From contig NZ_CP007128.1 in assembly GCF_000522985.1 (NCBI RefSeq), positions 558,001 to 622,000 of the forward strand: a stretch of 64,000 bases of DNA, given 5' to 3'. Position 1 is the first letter of the stretch. Every line of letters starts with the position of its first letter. Below are positions 52,029 through 61,924 of this stretch, in pieces. Made by a program: the position numbers and the translations under genes. This DNA is from Gemmatirosa kalamazoonensis. GTDB taxonomy: Bacteria > Gemmatimonadota > Gemmatimonadetes > Gemmatimonadales > Gemmatimonadaceae. Under the pieces are notes generated by a model that searched no databases, was not told the origin of the DNA, and was given only the letters and a program-made list of their open reading frames with translations.

Positions 52029-55000
52029 ATGCTCGATCACGTCCCTCGCTTCACCACCGACGCCGCCGCGCGCATCGCCCGCGAGCTCTACGACCTCGAC
52101 GCGACGGCGACGCCGCTGCCGAGCGAGCGCGATCAGAACTTCCTGCTCACGACGCCCGACGGGCCGCGCGCCGTGCTGAAGATCGCGAACGCGCGCGAGG
52201 ACCGCGCGATGCTCGACGCGCAGCAGCAGGCGCTCGCGCACCTCGCGACGACGGTGGACGTCGTGCCGCGCCCGATCCCGACGCTCGCCGGCGAGGCATT
52301 CGCCGACGTCGGCGCGCCGGACGGGCCGCGACATCTCGTGTGGGCGGTGACACACCGGCCGGGGGTGCCGCTGGCGCGTGCACGTCGTCGCTCGCCGGCG
52401 CTGCTCGAGGACCTCGGCCGACGCGCAGGGGAGCTGGCGCGCGGGCTCGCGACGTTCGACCACCCGGCGATCCATCGCGACTTCCACTGGGACCTGGCCC
52501 GCGCGCGTCACGTAGTGGCGGAGCACCGCGCGCTGCTCGACGATGCGTTAGGCGCCGACGTGGACGCGGTCATGGCGCGGTTCGACGCGGAGACGGCGCC
52601 GCTGCTCGCGTCGCTGCGCCGGAGCGCGCTGCACGGAGACCTGAACGATCACAACGTGCTCGTGCTCGACGGCGCCGACCCGTGGACGCGGGGCCAGCGC
52701 GTGACGGGGATCGTGGACCTCGGCGACATGGTGCATGGCTGGACGGCGGGCGATCTCGCGATCGCGGCGGCGTACGTGATGACGGAGGCCGACGACCCAC
52801 TCGCCGCCGCGGCGAGCCTCGTGCGCGGGTGTCACGCGACGTTCCCGCTGGAGGAGCCGGAGATCGACGCGCTGTTCGGCCTCGCGCTCATGCGGCTCGC
52901 GGCGAGCGCGTGCCTCGCCGCGCACCAGCGACGGCAGCGTCCGGAGAACGCGTACCTCGACGTGAGCCAGTCGGCGATCCGGCGCGCGCTGCCGCGGCTC
53001 GCGCGGATCCCGTTCCGGCTCGCGGCGGCGGTGTTTCGCGACGCGTGCGGGCTGGAACCGGTGCCGAGCAGCGCGCGCGTACGCGCGTGGCTCGCCGCGC
53101 ACACGGGGCAATTCGCGCCGGTGCTCGGTGTGGATCTGCGTCGCGATCCGTGCGTGGTGCTGGATCTGAGCGTGGGCAGCCCGCTCGTGAGTGGCGATCC
53201 CAGGGACAACGCCGAGCCGGCGTTGACGCAGCGCATTGCGGACGTCTCACGCGGAGGCGCGGAGGGCGCGGAGACACCGAACGAGTTGGTGTTCTCCGCG
53301 TCCTCCGCGGCTCCGCATGAGGCGATCGCGATCGGGCGGTGGGACGAGCCCCGACTGCTCTACACGGCGCCGTTCTTCGTGACGCCGGACGGCGAGCCGC
53401 GCACGATCCACATCGGCCTCGACCTGTTCGCGCCGGCGGGCACGCCGGTGTACGCGCCGCTCGACGGCACGGTGCACGCCTTCGCCGACAACCACGTGGT
53501 GCAGGACTACGGGCCGGTGATCGTGCTGCGCCACGCGACCGACGACGGCACGGCGTTCTTCGCGCTCTACGGCCATCTGAGCCGCGCGTCGCTCGACGGG
53601 CTCGCGGTCGGCCGGCGCATCGCGCGGGGCGAGCGGTTCGCGTCGCTCGGCACGCCGGAGGAGAACGTCGGCTGGACGCCGCACCTGCACCTGCAGATCA
53701 TCACCGACCCGCTCGCGTTAGGCACCGACTTCCCCGGCGTCGCGCCGGCGAGCCAGCGCGCGGTGTGGCGCTCCCTGTCGCCCGACCCGAACCTGATCGT
53801 CGGCGTGCCGGCGGAGCGCTTCCCGCCGCCCACGCCGGCGAAGCGGGAGACGCTCGCGCAGCGGCGGCGGCGGTTTCCGGCGAACCTGAGCCTCGCCTAT
53901 CGCGAGCCGCTGCGCATCGTGCGCGGGTGGATGCAGCACGTGTACGACGACGAGGGGCGCCGCTTCCTCGACGCGTACAACAACGTGCCGCACGTGGGAC
54001 ACTGCCATCCGCGCGTCGTGCGCGCCGTGCAGGCGCAGGCGGCGGTGCTGAACACGAACACGCGCTACCTCAGCGACCGCGCGGTGACGTTCGCCGAGCG
54101 ACTCGCGGCGACGCTCCCGGAGGGCCTCGAGGTCTGCGCGTTCGTCAACTCGGCCAGCGAGGCGAACGAGCTCGCGCTGCGGCTCGCGCGTGCGTACACG
54201 GGGCGCCGCGAGACGATCGTGCTCGAGGCGGCGTACCACGGCAACACGACGTCGCTCGTCGACATCAGCCCGTACAAGCACGCGGGCCCCGGCGGCACCG
54301 GGACGCCCGACTGGGTGCGCGTCGCGCCGCTGCCCGACGTCTACCGCGGCCCGTACCGGCGCGACGATCCGACCGCCGCGACGAAGTACGCGGGACACGT
54401 CGCGCAGATCGCCCGCGAGCTGGTGGACGAGGGACGTGGCGTCGCGGCGTTCATCGCCGAGACGTGTCCGAGCGTCGGCGGGCAGCTCGTGCTGCCGGCC
54501 GGCTATCTCGCGGAGGTCTACCGCCACGTGCGCGCCGCCGGCGGCGTGTGCATCGCCGACGAGGTGCAGACGGGCCTCGGCCGCATGGGGACGCACTGCT
54601 GGGCGTTCGAGGCGCACGACGTCGTGCCGGACATCGTCGTCATCGGCAAGCCGTTGGGCAACGGCCATCCCGTCGCCGCCGTGGTGACGACGCGCGCGAT
54701 CGCCGACGCGTTCGACAACGGCATGGAGTACTTCAGCACGTTCGGCGGCAACGACGTGTCGTGCGCGGCGGGGCTCGCGGTGCTCGACGTGCTGCGCGAC
54801 GAGGGGCTGCAGGCGCACGCGCACGCGGTCGGCGAGCGGCTGCTGGCGGGACTGCGGCCGCTGATCGCGCGCTACCCGATCGTGGGCGACGTGCGCGGCT
54901 CGGGGCTGTTCCTCGGCGCGGAGCTGGTGCGCGACCGCGAGACGCTGGAGCCCGCGGGCGAGGAAGCGTCGTTCGTCGCGAACCGGTTCCGCGAGCTCGG

Positions 55001-55130
55001 CATCCTGTTAGGCACCGACGGGCCGTGGCACAACGTCGTCAAGATCCGGCCGCCGATGCCGTTCGGCTTTTCGGACGCGGATCGGCTCGTGGAGACGTTC
55101 GAGCGGATCCTTGGCGAGGACTTCTCCTAG
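52029..55130 (+). CDS. Kinase-M23 peptidase-class III aminotransferase fusion
   Basis: The product is about 1033 residues in three parts. Residues about 1-390 are an APH/hydroxylysine-kinase-like phosphotransferase ([27 protein letters not shown]). Residues about 440-590 are an M23/LytM peptidase ([38 protein letters not shown]). The rest is a class III PLP aminotransferase with the lysine in [17 protein letters not shown]. The same trio is known in other bacteria and may act on amino-alcohol or phospholysine substrates, with the M23 role unclear. The linker (residues about 407-431) is translated from an ACGCGGAG palindrome. The ATG at 52029 was chosen; a GTG at 52011 is possible. Confidence 0.88.
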   Translation: MLDHVPRFTTDAAARIARELYDLDATATPLPSERDQNFLLTTPDGPRAVLKIANAREDRAMLDAQQQALAHLATTVDVVPRPIPTLAGEAFADVGAPDGPRHLVWAVTHRPGVPLARARRRSPALLEDLGRRAGELARGLATFDHPAIHRDFHWDLARARHVVAEHRALLDDALGADVDAVMARFDAETAPLLASLRRSALHGDLNDHNVLVLDGADPWTRGQRVTGIVDLGDMVHGWTAGDLAIAAAYVMTEADDPLAAAASLVRGCHATFPLEEPEIDALFGLALMRLAASACLAAHQRRQRPENAYLDVSQSAIRRALPRLARIPFRLAAAVFRDACGLEPVPSSARVRAWLAAHTGQFAPVLGVDLRRDPCVVLDLSVGSPLVSGDPRDNAEPALTQRIADVSRGGAEGAETPNELVFSASSAAPHEAIAIGRWDEPRLLYTAPFFVTPDGEPRTIHIGLDLFAPAGTPVYAPLDGTVHAFADNHVVQDYGPVIVLRHATDDGTAFFALYGHLSRASLDGLAVGRRIARGERFASLGTPEENVGWTPHLHLQIITDPLALGTDFPGVAPASQRAVWRSLSPDPNLIVGVPAERFPPPTPAKRETLAQRRRRFPANLSLAYREPLRIVRGWMQHVYDDEGRRFLDAYNNVPHVGHCHPRVVRAVQAQAAVLNTNTRYLSDRAVTFAERLAATLPEGLEVCAFVNSASEANELALRLARAYTGRRETIVLEAAYHGNTTSLVDISPYKHAGPGGTGTPDWVRVAPLPDVYRGPYRRDDPTAATKYAGHVAQIARELVDEGRGVAAFIAETCPSVGGQLVLPAGYLAEVYRHVRAAGGVCIADEVQTGLGRMGTHCWAFEAHDVVPDIVVIGKPLGNGHPVAAVVTTRAIADAFDNGMEYFSTFGGNDVSCAAGLAVLDVLRDEGLQAHAHAVGERLLAGLRPLIARYPIVGDVRGSGLFLGAELVRDRETLEPAGEEASFVANRFRELGILLGTDGPWHNVVKIRPPMPFGFSDADRLVETFERILGEDFS
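53246..53321. repeat. ACGCGGAG palindrome inside a coding frame
   Basis: The arms 53246-53278 and 53288-53321 are inverted copies with several mismatches and one indel around a nine-base loop. Both arms consist of ACGCGGAG-like octamers, and the loop side reads ACACC/GGTGTT as at 26257. The element is translated in frame ([16 protein letters not shown] and onward) between the kinase and M23 domains of the fusion protein. Confidence 0.85.
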
Positions 55131-55165
55131 GCGCGCCATCTCACGACGCCACACCAAAGAAGACT

Positions 55166-55227
55166 CCTTGTGTTCAGTAGCGGATCGACGAATCCAGGAA
55201 TCGTTCGATCCGCTACCGAACACGAGG
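55166..55227. terminator. Long hairpin between convergent genes
   Basis: About 30-base arms (55166-55195 and 55197-55227) share GTGTTC, GTAGCGGATCGA and AATCC with a few mismatches and almost no loop. It lies between the fusion gene and the cyclase gene, which converge, so it can stop both. Confidence 0.7.
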
Positions 55228-55272
55228 GGTCGTGCTCCACGGGAAGTCGTGAGGTGGCGCGCCGCAGCCGGT

Positions 55273-56091
55273 TCAGCTCTCGACGAGCGCCAGCACCCGC
55301 AGTGGGCTCCCGCTCCCGTGCACGATCTTTAGCGGCGCGGCGATGAGGATCGCCCCCGTCGGCGGCAGCTGGTCGAGGTTGCGGAGGCTCGCGAGGCCGA
55401 ACTTCCCGGCGCCGTGCATCGTCGCGTGGTTCGGGAACGGCGGATCGAACGTGCCCGCGCGGCCGGCGTCGGTGCCGACGGTCTCCACGCCGACGCCGAG
55501 CACGTCGCGGTCGCGGGCGAGCAGCTCGGAGGTGCTCTTGTGGAAGCCGGGGCTGTGCGGCCCGTCCTCGTGCACGTTGAGGAACCGCAGCGGCTCCTCA
55601 CGCGCGCTCCAGCCGGTGCGCAGCAGCACCCACGACTTCGGCGGGATGCGCCCGTGCTCGCGCTCCCACGCCTCCACGTGCTCCGGCATCAGCAGGAAGT
55701 CCTCGTCGGCCTCGACCTCGCGCGTCACGTCGATCACGCACGCCGGTCCCACGAACCGCTCGGCGGGGATCGTGTCGCACGCGTTGTGGGGGAGGTCCTT
55801 CCCGGTGATCCAGTGGACGGGCGCGTCGAAGTGCGTGCCGGTGTGCTCGCCGAGGTGCAGCACGTTCCAGTACCACCCCGGGCCCCGCTCGTCGAAATGC
55901 GAGATGGTCTCCATCGTCACGCCGGGCGACGCGCCGAACTGCGGCGGCAGGCCGATGACCGGCGTCTCGGGGCCTAACGGCTGCGTGAGATCCACGACGC
56001 GCACGCGGCCGGATGTCAGGGCGTCGACCAGCTCGATGAGGAGGGGCATGGAAGTGAAGACTCGGGGCTCGTCGTTTCTCGCGCGGAGCAT
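55273..56091 (-). CDS. Cyclase / kynurenine-formamidase-like hydrolase
   Basis: The 272-residue protein has the metal site LGEHTGTHFDAPVHWITG (HxGTHxDxPxH) of the cyclase family, which includes kynurenine formamidase and isatin hydrolase, and a later NHATMHGAGKFG. The ATG at 56091 overlaps the upstream stop (TGATG); a second ATG at 56049 starts nearer the conserved core. It is the last gene of a three-gene unit with a two-subunit TPP decarboxylase. The substrate is unknown, but a product of the decarboxylase pathway is plausible. Confidence 0.85.
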   Translation of the reverse strand: MLRARNDEPRVFTSMPLLIELVDALTSGRVRVVDLTQPLGPETPVIGLPPQFGASPGVTMETISHFDERGPGWYWNVLHLGEHTGTHFDAPVHWITGKDLPHNACDTIPAERFVGPACVIDVTREVEADEDFLLMPEHVEAWEREHGRIPPKSWVLLRTGWSAREEPLRFLNVHEDGPHSPGFHKSTSELLARDRDVLGVGVETVGTDAGRAGTFDPPFPNHATMHGAGKFGLASLRNLDQLPPTGAILIAAPLKIVHGSGSPLRVLALVES

Positions 56092-56660
56092 CACACCGCA
56101 ACGTTCTTCAACCAGCGCTGGAACTCGTACCGGTTCTCCAGCAGCGACAGATCCGTCACGTATCCCGACGGACCGACGGCTTCCACCTTGGCGACGATCG
56201 TCGTCAGATCCTTCCGCGCGAGCGCCTCGTCGAACGCGCGCGTGAACTCGTCGATCGTGCGAACCGTCGCCGTGTGCGGCACGCCCGCTGCCGCGGCGAC
56301 GCCGGCGATGTCGGTGCCCGTGGACGTCGCGGTCGGGAAGCCGCCCACCGACAGCAGGCTCTCGTTGTCGAACACGACGTGCACGAGGTTGCGCGGCCGG
56401 TAGCGTGCCAACGTAGTCAGGCCGCCGAGGTTCATGAGGATCGAGCCGTCGCCGTCGAACACGACGACCTGCAGCTCGGGGCGGCCGAGCGCGATGCCGA
56501 GGCCGAGCGACGACGCGAGTCCCATCGCGTGCTGCAGGTAGAAGAAGTTGGGCCGGTGCCCGATCGACTGGAGCTCCGCCGCCACCGCGCCCATGATGGT
56601 GACGACGACGCGCCCCTCGAGCTGCGGGTACACGGCGCGCATGGCGTCGACGCGCTTCAT
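56091..56660 (-). CDS. TPP-dependent decarboxylase, beta-type subunit
   Basis: The 189-residue protein is the PP/TPP-binding half: HAMGLASSLGLGIALG, then the TPP motif VFDGDGSILMNLGGLTTLAR ending in VHVVFDNE. Split subunits of this size occur in sulfopyruvate and phosphonopyruvate decarboxylases. The ATG at 56660 has GGAGGAGG about ten bases upstream inside the alpha gene; a GTG at 56669 overlaps the alpha stop. Confidence 0.85.
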   Translation of the reverse strand: MKRVDAMRAVYPQLEGRVVVTIMGAVAAELQSIGHRPNFFYLQHAMGLASSLGLGIALGRPELQVVVFDGDGSILMNLGGLTTLARYRPRNLVHVVFDNESLLSVGGFPTATSTGTDIAGVAAAAGVPHTATVRTIDEFTRAFDEALARKDLTTIVAKVEAVGPSGYVTDLSLLENRYEFQRWLKNVAV

Positions 56661-56665
56661 GGCGC

Positions 56666-57181
56666 TCACGCCTCCTCCCACATCAGGTCGCGGCAGAGCA
56701 GCAGCGCCACGGGGCGGCTGGCCGACTGGGCGAGCGTCTGCGCCTTCGCGATGCGGCTCGCGACGTGATCGGGCGACTCCAGCCGCGCGCGCGGGATGCG
56801 CAGCGCGTCGAGCACGTGCTCCGTCACGCCGCCGCCTTCCGTCTGCCACGGGTCGCGCTCGCCGAACTCGCCGCGGTGGCTGATGAGCATCAGGAGTGGG
56901 ATGCGGTAGAGCTGCGCGCACGACACGATGCCGTTCACCGACGCGAGGAAGCCGTGGTTCTGCATGAGCATCGCCGACCTCACCCCGGCCAGGTGCGCGC
57001 CCGCCGAGATCCCGACGCCCTCCTCCTCCTTCGCGAGGCGCACGAGCGTCATCTCCGGGTCGTCCTCGGCCATGCGGATGAGGTGCACGAGCCACGTCTC
57101 GGGGAGCGCCGAGACGAGACGCACGCCGACCTGCTTCAGGCAGTCGTAGATCAGCTTCGAGCTGGACGTGGAGACGGGCAT
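56666..57181 (-). CDS. TPP-dependent decarboxylase, alpha-type subunit
   Basis: The 171-residue PYR half of a TPP enzyme: LPETWLVHLIRMAEDDPEMT, the catalytic Glu in RLAKEEEGVGISAGAHLAGV and MLMQNHGFLASVNGIVS. This resembles ComD-type sulfopyruvate or phosphonopyruvate decarboxylase alpha subunits. ATG at 57181. The promoter must lie in the short divergent gap, most of which is a palindrome. Confidence 0.85.
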   Translation of the reverse strand: MPVSTSSSKLIYDCLKQVGVRLVSALPETWLVHLIRMAEDDPEMTLVRLAKEEEGVGISAGAHLAGVRSAMLMQNHGFLASVNGIVSCAQLYRIPLLMLISHRGEFGERDPWQTEGGGVTEHVLDALRIPRARLESPDHVASRIAKAQTLAQSASRPVALLLCRDLMWEEA

Positions 57182-57203
57182 GGTTTCGACGAATGGCGAC
57201 AGT

Positions 57204-57279
57204 TCTGCGTAATCTGCGTAATCTGCGGACGAACGCTCTTCCAACAGCAGTAGTCCGCAGATTACGCAGATTACGCAGA
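57204..57279. repeat. Perfect inverted repeat of TCTGCGTAA nonamers between divergent genes
   Basis: Exact 26-bp arms (57204-57229 and 57254-57279) hold TCTGCGTAA, TCTGCGTAA, TCTGCGGA and the complement around a 24-bp loop. The gap separates two divergent genes, so it cannot be a terminator; it must overlap their promoters. The AT content of the unit is higher than its surroundings. Confidence 0.94.
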
Positions 57280-57299
57280 TCCTTTCTATCACTCGGCGG

Positions 57300-58550
57300 A
57301 TGAAGATGCGCCCTGCTATCGCGTTGTCCATATCGCTCTTCCTCGGCAGCGCGCTCGGTGCGCAGCCGATCACCGCGCTCCGCTTCCGCGCGCTCGTGAA
57401 CGCCGACGGGCCGCCGGTGCGCGACGCGGTGGTGCTCGTGCAGGGCGATACGATCGTGCGGGTCGGCACCGGCGCGCGGTCCATCCCGGCGGGCGCGCGC
57501 GTCGTCGATCTGCGGCGCTACACGGCGATCCCGGGGCTGATCGACGTGCACACGCACATGACGTACTGGCGCGACCGGGCGCACCCCAACGTGCCGGGGC
57601 CGCGATCGAAGGACTCGGTGGTGATGATGGCGGCCGAGAACGCGCGGCACACGCTGGAGACCGGCGTCACGACCGTGCGCGACCTCGGCGCGTCGAACTA
57701 CACCGACATCGCCATGCGCGACTCCATCGCGAAGGGCGCGATGCTCGGGCCGCGGATGTTCGTCGCGGGCTTCGGGCTGTCGAAGGTGCAGGCCAACGCC
57801 GCGCCCGAGCGCGGCCGCGTGCGCGACTCGGCCGACATCGAGGTCGCCGTGAAGGCACAGGTCGACGCCGGCGCGGACTGGATCAAGATGTACGGGTCCA
57901 CGGGCAGCTTCCAGAACGTCACCGGCGTGCAGACGTTCACCGACGCGGAGATGCGCGTGGCCGCCGCGGCCGCGCACCGCTACGGCAAGCCGATCGCGAT
58001 CCACTCCTACGGCGACTCCGGCGGCCGCGCCGCGATGCGCGCCGGCGCCGAATCGGTGGAGCATCCCGCGGGGCTCGACGACGCCACGCTGCGCGAGTGG
58101 GCGCGCACGCGCACCGTGTACGTGCCGACGATCGACCACAATCGCTTCTACGCCGAGAACGCCTCACGGCTCGGCTACACCGCGGAGCAGGTCGCGGCGC
58201 TCGACTCGTTCCGGCTGCTCAACCTCGAGACCGCGCGCCGCGCGCACCGCGCCGGCGTGCGCATCGCCATGGGCTCGGACGCGGTCTACTGGATGTTCGG
58301 CGAGAATACCCGCGAGCTCGGGCAGCTCGTGAAGGCCGGGCTCACGCCGCGCGAGGCGCTCGCGTCGGCCACCACCGTGCCGGCCGAGCTGTTAGGCAGG
58401 CCGCGCAAGCTGGGGCGCGTCGCGCCGGGGTTCTACGCCGACGTCGTCGCGGTCGAGGGCGACCCGCTGCGCGACGTCGGCGCCGTCACCGACCACGTGG
58501 TGTGGGTGATGAAGGGCGGCGCGGTGGTCGTCGACCGGCGGGCGCGGTAG
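57300..58550 (+). CDS. Secreted amidohydrolase (prolidase/imidazolonepropionase-like)
   Basis: The 416-residue protein has a signal peptide (AIALSISLFLGSALGAQ) and the amidohydrolase metal sites: IPGLIDVHTHMTYWRD, DWIKMYGSTG, KPIAIHSYGDSG and RIAMGSDAVYWMFGEN. It belongs to the branch with Xaa-Pro dipeptidases and imidazolonepropionase-related enzymes, usually active on cyclic or peptide amides. ATG at 57300, 20 bp after the nonamer palindrome. It is divergent from the decarboxylase operon. Confidence 0.88.
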   Translation: MKMRPAIALSISLFLGSALGAQPITALRFRALVNADGPPVRDAVVLVQGDTIVRVGTGARSIPAGARVVDLRRYTAIPGLIDVHTHMTYWRDRAHPNVPGPRSKDSVVMMAAENARHTLETGVTTVRDLGASNYTDIAMRDSIAKGAMLGPRMFVAGFGLSKVQANAAPERGRVRDSADIEVAVKAQVDAGADWIKMYGSTGSFQNVTGVQTFTDAEMRVAAAAAHRYGKPIAIHSYGDSGGRAAMRAGAESVEHPAGLDDATLREWARTRTVYVPTIDHNRFYAENASRLGYTAEQVAALDSFRLLNLETARRAHRAGVRIAMGSDAVYWMFGENTRELGQLVKAGLTPREALASATTVPAELLGRPRKLGRVAPGFYADVVAVEGDPLRDVGAVTDHVVWVMKGGAVVVDRRAR

Positions 58551-58620
58551 AGTGCGGTAGAGCGATGTAAGATCCGCGGCCCCGGCGGTGTTGGATGGGG
58601 AACACCGACCGGACACCGCC

Positions 58621-59850
58621 ATGCGCCGCCTGCTCGCGACGTCGCTGCTCTGCGCCCTCCCCCTCCCCCTCCGCCACGACGCCGCGCCCGCGCGCCCGCC
58701 GCTGGAGTTCCGGCTCGACGCGGGGCACTCCAGCGTGGAGTTCTCCATCGGCTTCGGGTTCACCCACGTCCGCGGCCGCTTCACGCAGACGCACGGCACG
58801 ATCCTCTACGACTCCATCGCGCCCGGCAACTCGTCGGTCACGGTCGTCGTGGAGACGGGGAGCATCGACACCGGGTGGCCGCACCGCGACGAGCACCTGC
58901 GCACGAGCGACTTCTTCGACGTCGCGCGCTACCCGACGATCACGTTCCAGAGCGAGCGGCTCCGGCGCGCCGGCGACGACTGGGTGGCCGAGGGATCGCT
59001 CACCATGCACGGCGTCACGCGTCCCGTCGCGATCCCGTTCCGACTCACGCATCCGCTGGAGCGCGACCCGCGCTCGCGCTGGATCATGCTGAACGCCACC
59101 GGCGCGCTGCGCGTCGCGCGCAAGGACTTCGGCATCGTCGGCGGCGACACGTACAACTCGTGGTTCGACCGGGCGCGCGCCGCGACGATGGCGGACAGCG
59201 TCGACGTCACGCTCGAGATCGAGGCGTATCGCACCGACGCGGCGAGCCAGCGACTGCCGCAGATCGACGCGGCGGTGCAGCGCATCCACGACGAGGGCGT
59301 CGACGCCTACGTCAAGGTGCTGCGCGCGCGGCACGACACGGTCCCCGCTGCGCGATGGGATGCGTACTTCGTCGGTCCCGATCTCGTGGTGCGCGCGCTG
59401 CTCGCCGACGGGCGCACGGCCGACGCGCTCGCGCTGTCGCGCGCGCTGGCGGAGCTGTTCCCCACGCTCGCGAGCGCGCACCTGCTGCTCGGCCACGTGC
59501 TCGCGGTGACGGGCGACGCGCGCGGCGCGGACGCGGCGTACGCCCGTGCGCGCGAGGTGTTCCGGCCTCCGCCGCCGGATACCGCGAAGTTCAAGCAGGT
59601 GGACGGGCGCTGGTACTGGCTCGACCTCCTCGCGCGCAACGCGATCGAGTCCGGCCGCGTCGCGGAGGCGGTGCCGCTCGCGCGGACGATCGCCGAGATC
59701 TACCCGCAGACGGCGAACGCGCTCGCGACGTACGGGCTCGCGCTCGCCCTGTCCGGCGACGCGCGCGCGGCGGACGCGCAGTACGCGCGGGCGGTGGCGC
59801 TCGACCCGATGGAGACGCGCGCGCTCGCGCTGCGCCGGCTGCCGCGTTAG
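58621..59850 (+). CDS. YceI domain-TPR fusion protein, secreted
   Basis: The 409-residue protein has a signal peptide (RRLLATSLLCALPLPL), then a YceI-like lipocalin fold (LDAGHSSVEFSIGFGFTHVR, GSLTMHGVTRPVAIPF) that binds isoprenoid-like lipids in other proteins. The C-terminal half has TPR-like repeats (ADALALSRALAELFPTLASA, ADAQYARAVALDPM). The fusion is uncommon. The stop lies in the heptamer GTTAGGC. Confidence 0.82.
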   Translation: MRRLLATSLLCALPLPLRHDAAPARPPLEFRLDAGHSSVEFSIGFGFTHVRGRFTQTHGTILYDSIAPGNSSVTVVVETGSIDTGWPHRDEHLRTSDFFDVARYPTITFQSERLRRAGDDWVAEGSLTMHGVTRPVAIPFRLTHPLERDPRSRWIMLNATGALRVARKDFGIVGGDTYNSWFDRARAATMADSVDVTLEIEAYRTDAASQRLPQIDAAVQRIHDEGVDAYVKVLRARHDTVPAARWDAYFVGPDLVVRALLADGRTADALALSRALAELFPTLASAHLLLGHVLAVTGDARGADAAYARAREVFRPPPPDTAKFKQVDGRWYWLDLLARNAIESGRVAEAVPLARTIAEIYPQTANALATYGLALALSGDARAADAQYARAVALDPMETRALALRRLPR

Positions 59851-59864
59851 GCGCTCGGCGAGGC

Positions 59865-60404
59865 TCAGCGGCGCGCGACGCGGAGCCGCGCGCGGAGGCC
59901 GATCACGCGGCGCATCCACAGCCATGCGCGCGCGGCCACCTCGTAGTCGCGCAGCTCACTGGTGTCGATGACCTGCGTCGTCCACCGCGGGGGCCGGGCC
60001 GCGTCGACGACGTGCGCGCGCAGCCAGTCGGCGAACGCGACGTGGCGCGCCATGTCGGCGGGCGTGTCGCCGCGCAGGAACAGCCGCCGGCGGTGCGCGT
60101 CCTCCGACGCGTCGAGCAGGCACACCGCGAGCCCCTTCAATCGTGCCGCCGACGGCGCCGCGAGCAGCTCGGCCGGCGCGAGCGGATCGCCGCACAGCAG
60201 GAAGTGGCGGCCGGCGCGCTGCGCCGCGAGCGCACGCTGCACCGCGTGCTCCACGGCGTGCTGCCGCCAGCTCGGCGTCGCCTGCGGTGGGCCCGCGACG
60301 TCCGAGAGCTCCGTGGCATCGAGCACGCGCGCGAAGCCGCCCTGCACCAGCCGCCGCACCGTCGTCTTTCCGACGCCGCTCGCGCCGGTGATCAGCAGGA
60401 ACAT
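59865..60404 (-). CDS. P-loop NTPase, adenylate-kinase-like fold
   Basis: The 179-residue protein has Walker A LLITGASGVGKTTVRRL and no ABC signature. Later residues include FLLCGDPLAPAELL and RRRLFLRGDTP, similar to small nucleotide kinases. It is followed by a convergent YceI gene and shares a strand with the symporter gene, whose stop is 20 bp away. Confidence 0.75.
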   Translation of the reverse strand: MFLLITGASGVGKTTVRRLVQGGFARVLDATELSDVAGPPQATPSWRQHAVEHAVQRALAAQRAGRHFLLCGDPLAPAELLAAPSAARLKGLAVCLLDASEDAHRRRLFLRGDTPADMARHVAFADWLRAHVVDAARPPRWTTQVIDTSELRDYEVAARAWLWMRRVIGLRARLRVARR

Positions 60405-60423
60405 CGACCCCGTCTCTCGTCCG

Positions 60424-61755
60424 TCACACCGCGCGCACCGTGCCGAGCACGCTCGTCAGGAGCCACCACACCCCGGCCGCGACGATCGCGAGCGGGATGC
60501 CGAACCGGATCCAGTAATACAACCACGCACCGCGCCCGCCGAGTCCCAGCTCGCGCAGCGCGGCCGAGCGATTCACGCACCACCCCACCGTGAGCACGGC
60601 GAACAGCGCGCCGAGCGTCTGCATCCCCGAGCCGAACGTGAGGTCCCACGGCACGAACACGGCGTTGTTGATCGTCGGCGGGATGGCGAGCACGAACGCG
60701 GCCACCGACATGACGACGACCGCGCACCCGCGGGACAGGCGCGTGTTGTCGGTGAGCCCGGCGACGAGGACCTCGAACGCGCCGACGTCGGAGAGATAGC
60801 CCGCGCCGAGCAGCCCGGCGAAGAACAGCACCCCGAACGCCCGGCCGAACGGGATGGCCGCGAACACCTTCGGCAGCGTGGAGAAGATGAGCCCCGGCCC
60901 CGACGTCGGCTGGAGGCCGAGCGCGAACACGGCCGGGATCACCGCGAACCCGGCGAGCAGCGAGGAGACCGTGTCGCCGAACACGGTCCACAGCGCGGGC
61001 CGCGCGAGGCTCTCGCGCGCGTCGAGGTACGAGCCGTACACCACCATGAACGTGCCGCCTAACGAGAGCGAGAAGATCGCGTGGCCGAGCGCGGCGACGA
61101 GCACGCCCGCGTTGAGATCCGCGAATCGGACCTTCAAGATGTACCAGCGCACGCCCGCCATCGCGCCCGGCAGCGTGACGGAGCGCACGAGCAGCACGAG
61201 GATGACGACGAGCAGCGCGGGGACGATGATCTTGCTCGCCCGCTCGATCCCGGCGCGCAGCCCGCGGTGCACGACGAGCGCGCAGGCCACGATGACGAGC
61301 CCCGTGCACAGGAGCTGCAGCACGAACGACGTCGGCGCGAACCCGGTGTCCGGCGGGAGGATCGCCGACGCGTCGAACGACGGGTTCACGATGGCCACCG
61401 CCTGCCCGACCGCGTAGTACAGCACCCAGCCGATGACCGCGGTGTAGTACCCCGTCGCGGCGATGACGACGGCGAAGAAGAACCATCCCACCGCCCGGCC
61501 CGCGGGGAACCCGCCGCCGGCGAACGCGCCCACCGGCCCCCGCCGCGTGAGGCGGCCGAGCGCGAACTCCGCCATGAGCGCGGGGACGCCGATGGCGAGC
61601 GAGATCACGACGTAGAGGAGCACGAACGCCGCGCCGCCGAACTTCCCGACCATGTACGGGAAGCGCCACACGTTGCCGAGCCCCAGCGCCACGCCGACGA
61701 TCGTCATCAGCGTGCCGAAGCGGGAGGCGAACGTCTCGCGCGGGGTGTCTTTCAT
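60424..61755 (-). CDS. Sodium:neurotransmitter symporter family protein
   Basis: The 443-residue protein has about eleven to twelve membrane helices in the LeuT/NSS pattern: IVGVALGLGNVWRFPYMVGK contains the unwound TM1 sodium and substrate site. It should take up amino acids with sodium. ATG at 61755 was chosen; the in-frame reading further upstream runs through the CGCAGAGGA repeat and is not native. The repeat begins 22 bp upstream of the ATG. Confidence 0.92.
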   Translation of the reverse strand: MKDTPRETFASRFGTLMTIVGVALGLGNVWRFPYMVGKFGGAAFVLLYVVISLAIGVPALMAEFALGRLTRRGPVGAFAGGGFPAGRAVGWFFFAVVIAATGYYTAVIGWVLYYAVGQAVAIVNPSFDASAILPPDTGFAPTSFVLQLLCTGLVIVACALVVHRGLRAGIERASKIIVPALLVVILVLLVRSVTLPGAMAGVRWYILKVRFADLNAGVLVAALGHAIFSLSLGGTFMVVYGSYLDARESLARPALWTVFGDTVSSLLAGFAVIPAVFALGLQPTSGPGLIFSTLPKVFAAIPFGRAFGVLFFAGLLGAGYLSDVGAFEVLVAGLTDNTRLSRGCAVVVMSVAAFVLAIPPTINNAVFVPWDLTFGSGMQTLGALFAVLTVGWCVNRSAALRELGLGGRGAWLYYWIRFGIPLAIVAAGVWWLLTSVLGTVRAV

Positions 61756-61924
61756 GACGTTGTGCTCGGCGTTTTTGACCGCAGAGGACGCAGAGGGGCG
61801 CAGAGGACTGCCTCTTCCTTCTTGTGTTGAACCACAGAGGACACAGAGGACACAGAGGAGAACCACTCGTGTTGGTTTGCTCTGTGTCCTCTGTGGGCTT
61901 GACCCGCCTTTGTGGACACCCGGG

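Noticed and set aside
53337-55180. Separate genes for M23 peptidase and aminotransferase
   Set aside because: The frame is open from the kinase through both domains and the same three-domain order is known in other bacteria, so one fused protein is more likely.
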